Source of the DNA: an uncultured Flavobacteriales bacterium
GTDB lineage: Bacteria; Bacteroidota; Bacteroidia; Flavobacteriales; Crocinitomicaceae
Assembly: GCA_946479985.1 (NCBI GenBank)
Contig: CAMLIF010000126.1
Coordinates: forward strand, 1 to 10,612
Length of the DNA: 10,612 nt
Reading direction: 5' to 3'
Below the pieces are notes generated by a model. The model ran no database searches, was not told where the DNA came from, and saw nothing but the letters and a program-made list of their open reading frames with translations. How positions within the stretch are numbered: position 1 is the stretch's first letter; every line of letters starts with the position of its first letter. A program made the position numbers and the translations under genes. This document shows, one piece after another, positions 1-7,111 of the stretch.

Positions 1-1593
1 GCAAAAGGAAATACCTCTTCTGCATTGAAAAAACTGATTGGGTTACAACCAAAAAACGTAACAATTCTGAATGCAAATGGCGAATCGGAAGAAATTCCAA
101 TCGTAAAGGTTAATATCGGCGACACTATTATTGTAAAACCAGGAGAAAAAATTGCTGTGGACGGTAAGGTAATTTCCGGAAAGTCGTTTGTCGATGAGAG
201 TATGTTAAGTGGTGAGCCACTAGCGGTTGAAAAAACCGAAGGTTCCGAAGTTTTTGCCGGAACGATCAATCAGAAAGGAAGTTTTAAGTTCAAAACAGAG
301 AAAGTCGGTGATGCAACCATGCTTGGTCAGATCATTAAAATGGTTCAGGATGCACAAGGAAGTAAAGCGCCTGTCCAGAAACTTGTCGATAAAATTGCAG
401 GAATTTTTGTGCCTGTGGTTCTTGGTATTTCAATCCTGACACTGATTCTTTGGGTTACACTGGGAGGAGAAAACGGATGGACACAAGGTGTTCTATCCCT
501 TGTAACCGTGCTCGTAATCGCTTGTCCTTGTGCGCTCGGTCTGGCAACACCTACTGCGATAATGGTCGGTGTTGGTAAAGGAGCTGAAAACGGAATCCTG
601 ATTAAAGATGCTGAAAGTCTTGAACTTGGACGCAAAGTGAATGCGGTAGTACTCGATAAAACGGGAACAATTACAGAGGGTAAACCAAAAGTGACGGGTA
701 TTCAATGGTTGAACAATGATGATTCTTTAAAGTCTGTACTATACAATATCGAAAAACAATCTGAACATCCCTTGGCTGAATCAGTGGTAAAACACCTCCA
801 TGAAAATGAAACGCTTCCCGTTAATCAATTTGAAAGTATTACTGGATTCGGTGCAAAAGCAGAAGTAAATGGAAAAACCTACTTCGTGGGTAACAAGGCG
901 CTACTGGATCAAAACAACATTACTATAGCCAAAGAATTGTTGGTAACAGCTAATGTTTGGCTTAGTGAAGCGAAGACAGTTATTTTCTTTGCTGATAACC
1001 AACAAGGACATGCAGTTATAGCTATTTCCGATGAAATCAAGGAGACTTCGGTAGAGGCTATCCGACAATTGAAGAAGTCAGGAATTGAAGTCTATATGCT
1101 TACAGGCGATAACGCTCAAACTGCCAAAGCCATTGCGGAGAAAACGGGAATCGACAATTACAAAGCAGAGGTTCTTCCTGCGGATAAATCTGCATTCGTG
1201 AAACAATTACAAGCTCAGGGCAAAGTGGTCGCAATGGTCGGAGACGGAATCAACGATAGCAATGCACTCACTCAGGCAGACGTTAGTATCGCAATGGGGA
1301 AAGGAAGTGATATTGCTATGGACGTTGCTAGGATGGTCATTATTTCTTCCGATTTGACAAAAATTCCAATCGCATTCCAACTGTCAAAACAAACAGTTTC
1401 GGCAATCAAACAGAACCTTTTTTGGGCATTTATCTATAATGTAATCGGCATTCCAATTGCTGCTGGAGTTCTATATCCAGTTAACGGCTTTTTACTCAAC
1501 CCAATGATTGCTGGTGCAGCTATGACGTTGAGTTCGTTGAGTGTAGTTAGCAATAGTTTGTTATTGAAATTCAGAAAGTTAAACAAGTCGTAA
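1..1593 (+). CDS. copA: Cu(I)-exporting P1B-type ATPase, 3' part (5' end outside window)
   Basis: The reading frame is open from base 1, so the TTG at base 25 is internal and the gene is cut by the window edge; 530 residues are visible. In visible-residue numbering it has the actuator loop DESMLSGEP (about 65-73), the metal-site CPC in a membrane helix (175-177), the phosphorylation motif DKTGT (219-223), the P1B-specific SEHP loop (about 254-257), the nucleotide-domain glycines GFG, and the hinge GDGIND (414-419). The last two helices carry YN (479-480) and MTLSS (about 508-512), which with CPC form the Cu(I) signature of subgroup 1B-1. The N-terminal HMA domain(s) and first helices must lie upstream. 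The family pumps Cu(I), sometimes Ag(I), out of the cytoplasm using ATP. It is followed after 91 bases by an HMA chaperone, the usual partner that feeds such pumps. No key residue is missing in the visible part. Confidence 0.97.
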   Translation, partial: AKGNTSSALKKLIGLQPKNVTILNANGESEEIPIVKVNIGDTIIVKPGEKIAVDGKVISGKSFVDESMLSGEPLAVEKTEGSEVFAGTINQKGSFKFKTEKVGDATMLGQIIKMVQDAQGSKAPVQKLVDKIAGIFVPVVLGISILTLILWVTLGGENGWTQGVLSLVTVLVIACPCALGLATPTAIMVGVGKGAENGILIKDAESLELGRKVNAVVLDKTGTITEGKPKVTGIQWLNNDDSLKSVLYNIEKQSEHPLAESVVKHLHENETLPVNQFESITGFGAKAEVNGKTYFVGNKALLDQNNITIAKELLVTANVWLSEAKTVIFFADNQQGHAVIAISDEIKETSVEAIRQLKKSGIEVYMLTGDNAQTAKAIAEKTGIDNYKAEVLPADKSAFVKQLQAQGKVVAMVGDGINDSNALTQADVSIAMGKGSDIAMDVARMVIISSDLTKIPIAFQLSKQTVSAIKQNLFWAFIYNVIGIPIAAGVLYPVNGFLLNPMIAGAAMTLSSLSVVSNSLLLKFRKLNKS

Positions 1594-1684
1594 AAATCAT
1601 AAATCGTTTAGTAAATACTATAAAGACAAAGCGCATTAAAAGGACAAACTTTGCCTTAGTAATCATTAAACAATATAAAATATC

Positions 1685-1903
1685 ATGGAAACACTTCAAT
1701 TTAAAACAACAATCAAATGTGCGGGATGTCTCGTAAAAGTGACACCGTTTCTGAACGACCAACTTACACCGGAAGAATGGAACGTAGACATCCTAACTCC
1801 TGCTAAAATCCTTACTGTGAATTCACATAAGTTGACGGCAGAAGAAGTGGAAGAAAAAGTAAAACAAGCAGGCTTCCAGATCGAACGAATCAACGATAAA
1901 TAG
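1685..1903 (+). CDS. Small HMA-domain metallochaperone (copper chaperone-like)
   Basis: This 72-residue protein is a single heavy-metal-associated domain. The metal loop is IKCAGC with Cys12 and Cys15 (CxxC), followed by a helix beginning LVKVTPFLN, and it ends with EEVEEKVKQAGFQIE, the typical last helix and strand. The loop lacks the usual Met two residues before the first Cys (GMxCxxC). Proteins of this size bind Cu(I) in the cytoplasm and hand it to a P1B-ATPase. Its place between the ATPase and the multicopper oxidase supports that, but the metal is inferred. ATG at 1685 is the only sensible start, and no convincing Shine-Dalgarno precedes it, as is usual in Bacteroidota. Confidence 0.9.
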   Translation: METLQFKTTIKCAGCLVKVTPFLNDQLTPEEWNVDILTPAKILTVNSHKLTAEEVEEKVKQAGFQIERINDK

Positions 1904-1914
1904 GCTTAAAAGTC

Positions 1915-1929
1915 TCCTTTCATAAAGGA
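1915..1929. repeat. Short perfect hairpin between the chaperone and oxidase genes
   Basis: TCCTTT (1915-1920), loop CAT, AAAGGA (1924-1929) form a six-base-pair stem in the 57-base spacer. No T-tract follows on either strand, so it is not a standard terminator. It could stabilise or process a shared transcript, or be chance in AT-rich DNA. Confidence 0.3.
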
Positions 1930-1960
1930 ATAAAGGGTTAAATGACGTAAATTGTATGTG

Positions 1961-4180
1961 ATGAAAAAACGAATGTTAATGATAGTGGCGGTATTGATGC
2001 ACTTGGCAACTTTTGCCCAAAAAACGGTGCGATACGATCTATACGTCAGGGATACCACTGTTAATTTCACGGGGAAAGAGCGACATGCTTACTCCGTTAA
2101 CGGAAGTATTCCAATGCCTGAATTGCAATTTACGGAAGGAGACACTGCTGAAATCTGGGTACATAATGAGTTAAAAACAGAAACTTCCATTCACTGGCAT
2201 GGAATCATCTTACCAAATGAACAAGATGGAGTACCCTATTTGACAACTGCACCAATCAAGGCAGGAACAACCCATTTGTACAAATTTCCGATCATTCAAA
2301 ACGGTACATATTGGTATCACTCACATACGGGCTTGCAAGAACAAGGTGGTATGTACGGAGCGTTTATTATTCACAAGCGGAATGAAAAACCGATGCCTGA
2401 ATATACCATTGTTCTAAGCGACTGGACCGACATGAAACCATTCGAAGTGCATCGCAGGTTACACATGGCGAATGATTGGTCTGCTATTAAGAAAGCAACT
2501 GTTCAAAAAGGTGCTGTACAGAGTTATGGCGATGCCATAGTGAATAGAAGTTTCAAAACAAAAGTTGGTAATGAATGGAAGCGTATGCTTGCCATGGATG
2601 TAAGTGATGTGTATTATGACAAATTCCTTACAAACGGGAAGCCTGAGATCACTGTTCCACAATTCAAGGCAGGAGATAAGGTTCGAATTCGCATCATTAA
2701 CGGAAGCTCGTCTACCTATTTTTGGATGCGCTGGTCGGGTGGAAAAATGGATGTAGTTGCAAGCGATGGAATGGACGTTGTTCCGGTTCCAGTTGACCGA
2801 TTTATTATTGCCGTTGCTGAAACTTATGATGTCATTGTAACAATCCCTTCGGAGAAAACAGCCTTCGAGTTACAGGCAACTTCAGAAGATCGAATCAGAA
2901 GCACATCCCTTTGGTTAGGTGACGGAATCAAACAATTGGTTTCTCCATTGCAGCCTTTAAAATACTTCGAAGGTATGCAGATGATGAACGACATGATTAA
3001 AATGGACGGGAATCTTGACGACATGGGAATGAATATGAGCCTTCAGCAGATGGATATGAATGTGGTGATGTATCCTGAAATTACAGGTCCGCTAAAGGAA
3101 AAAAAACAAGGTCATAAGCACATGGACATGACCAATGGCGACCAGTACAATAGCAATGAACTTTCAGATATTGTTACGCTGAATTATAACATGCTTCGAT
3201 CGCCGGTAAAAACCACCTTGCCTGATGTACCGACAACCACATACAACTTTGAACTCACAGGAAATATGAACCGCTATGTTTGGAGTATTAACAACAAAAC
3301 GGTTTCCGAAACGGATAAAATACTCATTAAGAAAGGTGAGAACGTACGGATGATCCTCTACAATAATTCGATGATGCGCCACCCGATGCACTTGCATGGA
3401 CATTTCTTTCGCATCGTCAACGGTAATGGTGAATATTCTCCATTGAAGAATGTATTGGACATTATGCCCATGGAGACTGATACTATTGAATTTGCAGCAA
3501 CAGAAAGTGGGGACTGGTTCTTTCACTGCCATATTCTGTACCACATGATGAGCGGAATGGGTCGAATATTTTCTTATGAGAATTCACCTCCTAATCCACA
3601 ATTGCCCGATCCGAAAAAGGCACTGAGAAAATTATATGCCGACGACCGTGAATTTCACTTCATGTTTCAAAACGATTTCGCGACCAACGGAAATGACGGT
3701 GAAATGATGTTACAAAATACTCGTTGGAATCTTCAAGCAGAGTGGAGATTGGGTTATAATAATATGATGGGTTATGAAACAGAGGCGCATTTTGGTCGAT
3801 ATATTGGTAAAATGCAATGGTTATTCCCATATGTTGGGTTTGATTGGCGTTACCGTAAAATGGAAATGGGCGAAACAGAGCGTAACATGTTCGGACAAGT
3901 GAACACCAAAGACCAACGTGGTGTTATATGCTTCGGTCTGCAATACACTTTGCCGATGCTAATCATAGCAGATGCGCGGTTTGATACCGACGGCAAATTA
4001 CGCATTCAACTTATGCGGGAAGACATTCCGTTGACGAAGCGCTTGCGTTTAGGATTGATGTATAACTCGGATTTCGAATATATGGCTGGTTTAAAGTATG
4101 TCTTGAACAAGTCTTTTTCTCTATCTGCCCATTATGACAGCGATATGGGCTTTGGCGGAGGTTTTACACTTACGTATTAA
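1961..4180 (+). CDS. Multicopper oxidase fused to a CopB-like outer-membrane barrel domain
   Basis: ATG at 1961 is preferred over an in-frame TTG (1952) or GTG (1958) because it gives a clean signal peptide, MKKRMLMIVAVLMHLATFAQ, and 739 residues. The cupredoxin oxidase part (about 20-540) has all four copper motifs: HWHG (78-81), YWYHSH (about 117-122), HPMHLHGHF (474-482) and HCHILYHMMSGMG (522-534) with the type 1 Cys523 and axial Met533. A Met-rich stretch (about 338-370, then HKHMDM) resembles the copper-binding segment of CopA/PcoA. After the oxidase comes about 175 residues (from about 563) of alternating aromatic and polar strands such as WNLQAEWRLGYN, ending in GGGFTLTY, like the CopB/PcoB barrel that is normally a separate protein. 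The family oxidises Cu(I) and sequesters copper. The signal is Sec-like, without the twin-arginine motif usual for PcoA/CopA. The next gene follows after 18 bases. Confidence 0.93.
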   Translation: MKKRMLMIVAVLMHLATFAQKTVRYDLYVRDTTVNFTGKERHAYSVNGSIPMPELQFTEGDTAEIWVHNELKTETSIHWHGIILPNEQDGVPYLTTAPIKAGTTHLYKFPIIQNGTYWYHSHTGLQEQGGMYGAFIIHKRNEKPMPEYTIVLSDWTDMKPFEVHRRLHMANDWSAIKKATVQKGAVQSYGDAIVNRSFKTKVGNEWKRMLAMDVSDVYYDKFLTNGKPEITVPQFKAGDKVRIRIINGSSSTYFWMRWSGGKMDVVASDGMDVVPVPVDRFIIAVAETYDVIVTIPSEKTAFELQATSEDRIRSTSLWLGDGIKQLVSPLQPLKYFEGMQMMNDMIKMDGNLDDMGMNMSLQQMDMNVVMYPEITGPLKEKKQGHKHMDMTNGDQYNSNELSDIVTLNYNMLRSPVKTTLPDVPTTTYNFELTGNMNRYVWSINNKTVSETDKILIKKGENVRMILYNNSMMRHPMHLHGHFFRIVNGNGEYSPLKNVLDIMPMETDTIEFAATESGDWFFHCHILYHMMSGMGRIFSYENSPPNPQLPDPKKALRKLYADDREFHFMFQNDFATNGNDGEMMLQNTRWNLQAEWRLGYNNMMGYETEAHFGRYIGKMQWLFPYVGFDWRYRKMEMGETERNMFGQVNTKDQRGVICFGLQYTLPMLIIADARFDTDGKLRIQLMREDIPLTKRLRLGLMYNSDFEYMAGLKYVLNKSFSLSAHYDSDMGFGGGFTLTY

Positions 4181-4198
4181 CAAATAAAATATACGATT

Positions 4199-4699
4199 AT
4201 GAAAGAGCACATGCACGAACAACAAGGTCAACACGCCAAACACCAGAATCATCAGATGTCATATAAAAAGTTCGTCCTGATGATTATCCTGTCTTTCTTT
4301 GCGATGTATGTACTTATGTACGCCATGGTGGATCGCTTTGAAAATGCCATTCCCAATATTAACCAGTTTTATATGGCAGGTCTCATGACGGCTGCAATGG
4401 TTGTTATTGAAATGCTTCTTATGGGAAAAATGTACCGCAATCGAAAGGTCAATACAACAATTGTGGTTATTGGATTCGTTGCGTTGGTATCATTTTGGTT
4501 CGGGATTCGAAAGCAAACAGCTGTTTCTGATAGACAATTTCTAAAGTCGATGATTCCACATCACGCAGCCGCAGTATTGATGGTTAAACAGACAGACCTG
4601 AGTGATCCGGAAATACGGGAACTGGCAAGAGAAATTATTGAAGCCCAGGAAAAAGAAATTGCCTTCATGAAGAGAAAATTAAAAGAACTGGATAAATAG
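4199..4699 (+). CDS. Membrane-anchored DUF305 protein with His/Met-rich N-terminus
   Basis: This is a 166-residue protein. Residues 1-20 are rich in His and Met (H4, H6, H12, H15, H18). Three likely membrane helices lie at about 24-43, 55-75 and 86-103. The C-terminal part (108-166) is a DUF305 segment: SMIPHHAAAVLM with the paired His121-His122, then a long helix with EIRELAREIIEAQEKEI. By the positive-inside rule (KK before helix 1, KMYRNRK between helices 2 and 3) the His-rich tail is cytoplasmic and the DUF305 domain periplasmic. DUF305 proteins recur in copper and other metal-resistance clusters, and the paired histidines are a likely metal ligand, but the biochemical role is not established. 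The gene starts 18 bases after the oxidase stop, so co-transcription is very likely. Confidence 0.88.
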   Translation: MKEHMHEQQGQHAKHQNHQMSYKKFVLMIILSFFAMYVLMYAMVDRFENAIPNINQFYMAGLMTAAMVVIEMLLMGKMYRNRKVNTTIVVIGFVALVSFWFGIRKQTAVSDRQFLKSMIPHHAAAVLMVKQTDLSDPEIRELAREIIEAQEKEIAFMKRKLKELDK

Positions 4700-4732
4700 A
4701 ACCAGATTAAATAACAAACAATTCATTTACCT

Positions 4733-4747
4733 TAGTAAAAATTACTA
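4733..4747. repeat. Perfect inverted repeat just upstream of the propeller gene
   Basis: TAGTAA (4733-4738), spacer AAA, TTACTA (4742-4747) ends two bases before the ATG at 4750. A related TAGTA-AA-TACTA occurs at 1609-1620 after the ATPase gene, and CCTTAGTAA occurs at both 1654-1662 and 4730-4738. It may be an operator or an mRNA hairpin over the start codon; chance is possible in AT-rich spacer. Confidence 0.35.
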
Positions 4748-4749
4748 CC

Positions 4750-4767
4750 ATGAAAAACTATTACTGA
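4750..4767 (+). other. Severed 5' leader of the propeller gene: ATG, four codons, in-frame TGA
   Basis: ATG at 4750 reads MKNYY and then TGA at 4765-4767, in frame with the GTG-LALSAFSIQASAQ reading that follows directly. Joined together these make a standard Sec signal peptide, with a charged n-region from MKNYY and a hydrophobic core and AxA cleavage site from the rest. One base change (for example TTA or TGG to TGA) explains the break. Two other genes in this window (receptor and propeller) end in TGA, so a reassigned TGA code is unlikely. Confidence 0.75.
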
Positions 4768-6174
4768 GTGCTGGCTTTGTCGGCTTTTTCAATTCAAGCT
4801 TCTGCCCAAACAGTCACTTGGGATTCTCCCTCTACTGTTGCGATGGGAAGTATGTACAATAACATTTATCCAAGGCTCACTTTAACCGATAATGATGTTC
4901 CGGTTGTTTCGTGGATGAATGACAACAACAATAAGATTTATACCGCTCGATGGAATGGAGCATCTTTCAATATTCCATTGACAATAAGTCCTACTGGTGT
5001 AATGCCCTTTATAGCTAATTGGGCAGGGTCAGAAATAGCATCTTCAGGAGATACGGTTTTTGTTACGTTTAGCACAGATTTCAGTCAAACGAGTAAAGTT
5101 TATACTGTTAGGTCTATTGATGGTGGAGTAACATTTCAAGACACCGTTCGAGTGGATCAAATTGGATCTGATACGCCACGTTTTCCAACAATTGCAGTAG
5201 GAAATGGTGGAAATCCGGTCGTTGCATTTATGCGCCTTGACTCGGGTTTTGGTAACGCGGAATATGCAGTTGCCAGGTCTATGAATGGGGGAAGCAGTTA
5301 CATGCCATCAATAACCCCATCGCTTGGGGCGGTTGGAACTGTTTGTGATTGCTGTCCTGCAACAATCATTGCAAATGGAAATCAGCATGTGGTGACTTAC
5401 AGGAACAATGACAACAATATTCGCAATATGTGGGCTTCTTATTCCACAGATGGCAGCGCAAGTTATCCCGTTTCATCAGAGATCGACGAAACAGATTGGA
5501 TGATTATGTCTTGTCCTTCCAGCGGACCATCAAATATAATCAGTGGAGATTCTCTTATTTCAACTTGGATGAGTGATGGTAAAGTCTATGTTGGGACAAC
5601 AAATCTTACAACTCAACAGAATGGAATGCAATTCCAGTTGTTCCCTATGGGAATGGGAACTCAAAACTATCCGATTATTGCGGGGAGCGGTGATACTTTA
5701 GGGGTGGTTTGGCAAGGATCTGATGCAGGAACTCCGAGAGTGTTTTTCACAAGCTCTGTTTCCGGTGCAAGCGGTTTAGGAGTTGTCATCGACACACTGA
5801 CTGCAACATTTAGCGGAAGTCAAACGCGTCCTGATCTTGAATATTCAAACGGTAAATTTCATGTTGTTTACAGTGATGATAATGATGTGAAGTATTTCTC
5901 CGGAATGGTTGAACAAGTAGCGGGATTAGATGTAACAGGCTCCTCCCTTCCAGTTGTCTACCCCAATCCATCCAATACAGTATGGACTATTTCCTCTATC
6001 AATGAAGAAATCGAATTACACTTATTTGATGGGCCTGGAATTGAACATACGAATGTTTTTAAACGTACTGATAATTTGGTTGAAATTGATAATTCACTTT
6101 TAAGCAAAGGAGTCTATTTTCTTGAAATGAAATTCGAAGGAACTTCTCAAACTATTCAGTTAGTTAAGAATTGA
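4768..6174 (+). CDS. Secreted beta-propeller (sialidase/BNR-like) with CDCCP motif and type IX sorting tail; signal peptide interrupted
   Basis: The open frame begins at GTG 4768, directly after an in-frame TGA, and runs 468 residues; the ancestral start was very probably ATG 4750. Asp-box-like repeats, SIDGGVTF (116-123), SMNGGSSY (171-178) and STDGSASY (226-233), point to a sialidase-type beta-propeller. Residues 191-197 read TVCDCCP, and 249-254 read CPSSGP; these four Cys could form one metal or disulfide site. The last about 75 residues, from VYPNPSN (397-403) to QTIQLVKN, fit a type A C-terminal sorting domain for the type IX secretion system, which places the mature protein outside the cell. 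No sialidase catalytic set is evident, so an enzymatic role is not claimed. From the copper neighbours, extracellular copper binding is a reasonable inference. With GTG as start the charged n-region is lost and export would be poor, so the gene may be a young pseudogene or a sequencing error. Confidence 0.72.
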   Translation: MLALSAFSIQASAQTVTWDSPSTVAMGSMYNNIYPRLTLTDNDVPVVSWMNDNNNKIYTARWNGASFNIPLTISPTGVMPFIANWAGSEIASSGDTVFVTFSTDFSQTSKVYTVRSIDGGVTFQDTVRVDQIGSDTPRFPTIAVGNGGNPVVAFMRLDSGFGNAEYAVARSMNGGSSYMPSITPSLGAVGTVCDCCPATIIANGNQHVVTYRNNDNNIRNMWASYSTDGSASYPVSSEIDETDWMIMSCPSSGPSNIISGDSLISTWMSDGKVYVGTTNLTTQQNGMQFQLFPMGMGTQNYPIIAGSGDTLGVVWQGSDAGTPRVFFTSSVSGASGLGVVIDTLTATFSGSQTRPDLEYSNGKFHVVYSDDNDVKYFSGMVEQVAGLDVTGSSLPVVYPNPSNTVWTISSINEEIELHLFDGPGIEHTNVFKRTDNLVEIDNSLLSKGVYFLEMKFEGTSQTIQLVKN

Positions 6175-6224
6175 TTCAGAATTCGTTTAAATCTTCAGTG
6201 AAGCAAGAGGTTACTTACTGGGTT

Positions 6225-6260
6225 TTTGAAAAGACATATGGCTAATCTTACCTATATTTG
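6225..6260 (+). promoter_or_regulatory. Bacteroidota-type promoter for the MerC-like gene
   Basis: A perfect TAnnTTTG box, TATATTTG (6253-6260), lies five bases before the ATG at 6266. A TTTG (6225-6228) upstream could be the -33 element, although the 24-base gap is a little longer than the usual 19-21 or so. Transcription would begin about at the start codon, suggesting a leaderless or near-leaderless mRNA. Confidence 0.5.
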
Positions 6261-6265
6261 CTGTA

Positions 6266-6862
6266 ATGAGTAAAGCAAAAAATCTAAGTAAATGGGGTGT
6301 GCTGGGAATGTTATTGGTAGCAATCCTTTCACCCTGTTGTTTTCCAATCTTTGCACTCGCTGCTTCCGCACTTGGTTTGGGTAGTTTCGAGGTCTTTGGA
6401 GGTTGGACAATGTGGCTTTTTCAAATAATGGTTGTGGTTTCATTGGTGGGATTCTTTATCTCATACAGGAAACACAGGTGTATGTATCCATTGCTGATCG
6501 CTATGCCGAGTGCTCTTTTAATCTTTTACGGATACCATTTCAACGATAGTAAATATTGGGTTTATTTTCTCTATGCAGGAATGTTGGGACTTTTGATTGC
6601 TACTGTTGTAGATTATTACCGCCACAGATTACATGGTCGATGCTGTGAAACGGAAGAAGAAGTAGAATTGCATTCAACAATCACCTGTCCAAATTGCGGA
6701 CACAAGAAAGATGAAATCATGCCAACCGATGCTTGTTCTTACTTCTATGAATGTGAAAATTGCAAAACTGTACTCAAACCATTAAAGGGTGATTGTTGTG
6801 TTTATTGTAGTTATGGAACTGTGAAATGTCCACCAATTCAAAAGGGTGAAAGCTGTTGTTAA
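6266..6862 (+). CDS. merC: MerC-like mercury/metal transporter fused to Cys-rich C-terminal domain
   Basis: This is a 198-residue protein. The first about 122 residues form four likely membrane helices (about 11-35, 46-66, 73-90, 96-116). Helix 1 carries SPCCFP with Cys24-Cys25, the paired-cysteine Hg(II) motif of the MerC/MerT group. After a CC pair (126-127) comes a soluble tail: CPNC (141-144), Cys157, CENC (163-166), GDCCVYCSYGTVKCPP (176-190) and a terminal CC (197-198). The first two pairs look like a zinc ribbon; the GDCCVYCSYG block matches a small Cys-rich family often seen beside metal-resistance genes. MerC-type proteins carry Hg(II) inward to a mercuric reductase, but no merA is in this window, so the substrate could be another thiophilic metal. 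The gene has its own promoter and ends before a strong terminator. A second copy begins at 10501. Confidence 0.85.
   Translation: MSKAKNLSKWGVLGMLLVAILSPCCFPIFALAASALGLGSFEVFGGWTMWLFQIMVVVSLVGFFISYRKHRCMYPLLIAMPSALLIFYGYHFNDSKYWVYFLYAGMLGLLIATVVDYYRHRLHGRCCETEEEVELHSTITCPNCGHKKDEIMPTDACSYFYECENCKTVLKPLKGDCCVYCSYGTVKCPPIQKGESCC
6320..6374 (+). repeat. Direct repeat, copy 1 (55 bases, inside first MerC-like gene)
   Basis: Bases 6320-6374 are identical to 10558-10612, the last 55 bases of the window, in the same orientation. The tract codes for AILSPCCFPIFALAASAL in both genes. The base before it differs (A versus T), and the preceding 39 aligned bases have 11 differences. Confidence 0.97.
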
Positions 6863-6956
6863 AGAATATTGTTTTCCAAAGTTTCCAGTTGCAATATACG
6901 CTCCAAATCTTCGATTAAAAAGTTTGACGTTTCCCCGCTTGAGGTCACGAATACAA

Positions 6957-6999
6957 AAAAAGACAGATGCCCCACCATTGGTGGGGCATCTGTCTTTTT
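6957..6999. terminator. Strong bidirectional intrinsic terminator between convergent genes
   Basis: Two perfect 20-base arms (6957-6976 and 6980-6999) flank a three-base loop ATT. The core is GACAGATGCCCCACC paired with its complement, bounded by A-tract and T-tract, so it works as hairpin plus U-tract on both strands. On the plus strand it ends the MerC-like gene (stop at 6862); on the minus strand it backs up the CDF gene. The rest of the 247-base spacer 6863-7109 holds the second hairpin and no gene I can support. Confidence 0.9.
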
Positions 7000-7063
7000 A
7001 TTAAAACCGAAATATCCATTGAATTATAGCGAGTTTTTTTGTGACAAGAATTCGTTTAACTAC

Positions 7064-7111
7064 AAAAAAAGTTATTTGCCCCCCCGTAAGTGGGGCAGTT
7101 AAGTTTTTTTT
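7064..7111. terminator. Second intrinsic terminator, at the 3' end of the CDF-like gene
   Basis: TGCCCC (7077-7082) pairs with GGGGCA (7092-7097) around a nine-base loop. An A-tract (7064-7070) lies on one side and a T-tract (about 7104-7111) on the other, so each strand ends in U-rich sequence after the hairpin. On the minus strand it begins only 12 bases after the CDF stop codon and is its main terminator. Confidence 0.75.

Noticed and set aside
25..27. TTG as start of the P-type ATPase
   Set aside because: The frame is open to base 1 and continues conserved ATPase sequence; the true start is outside the window.
345..635. Minus-strand open frame of 96 codons
   Set aside because: It is antisense to the ATPase CPC helix and shows no domain features.
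1646..1653. AAACTTTG as a -7 box for the HMA chaperone gene
   Set aside because: It lacks the leading T of TAnnTTTG and no TTTG lies 19-24 bases upstream, so it is too weak to list.
3164..3544. Minus-strand open frame of 126 codons
   Set aside because: It is antisense to the oxidase copper-site region, whose HPMHLHGH and HCH motifs prove the plus-strand frame.
4765..4767. TGA read as an amino acid (recoded stop)
   Set aside because: Other genes here end normally in TGA and no selenocysteine-type hairpin is evident after it; a mutation or base error is simpler.
6869..7102. Plus-strand open frame of 77 codons in the convergent spacer
   Set aside because: It runs straight through both terminator hairpins, has no family features and reads low-complexity Lys/Ser-rich sequence.
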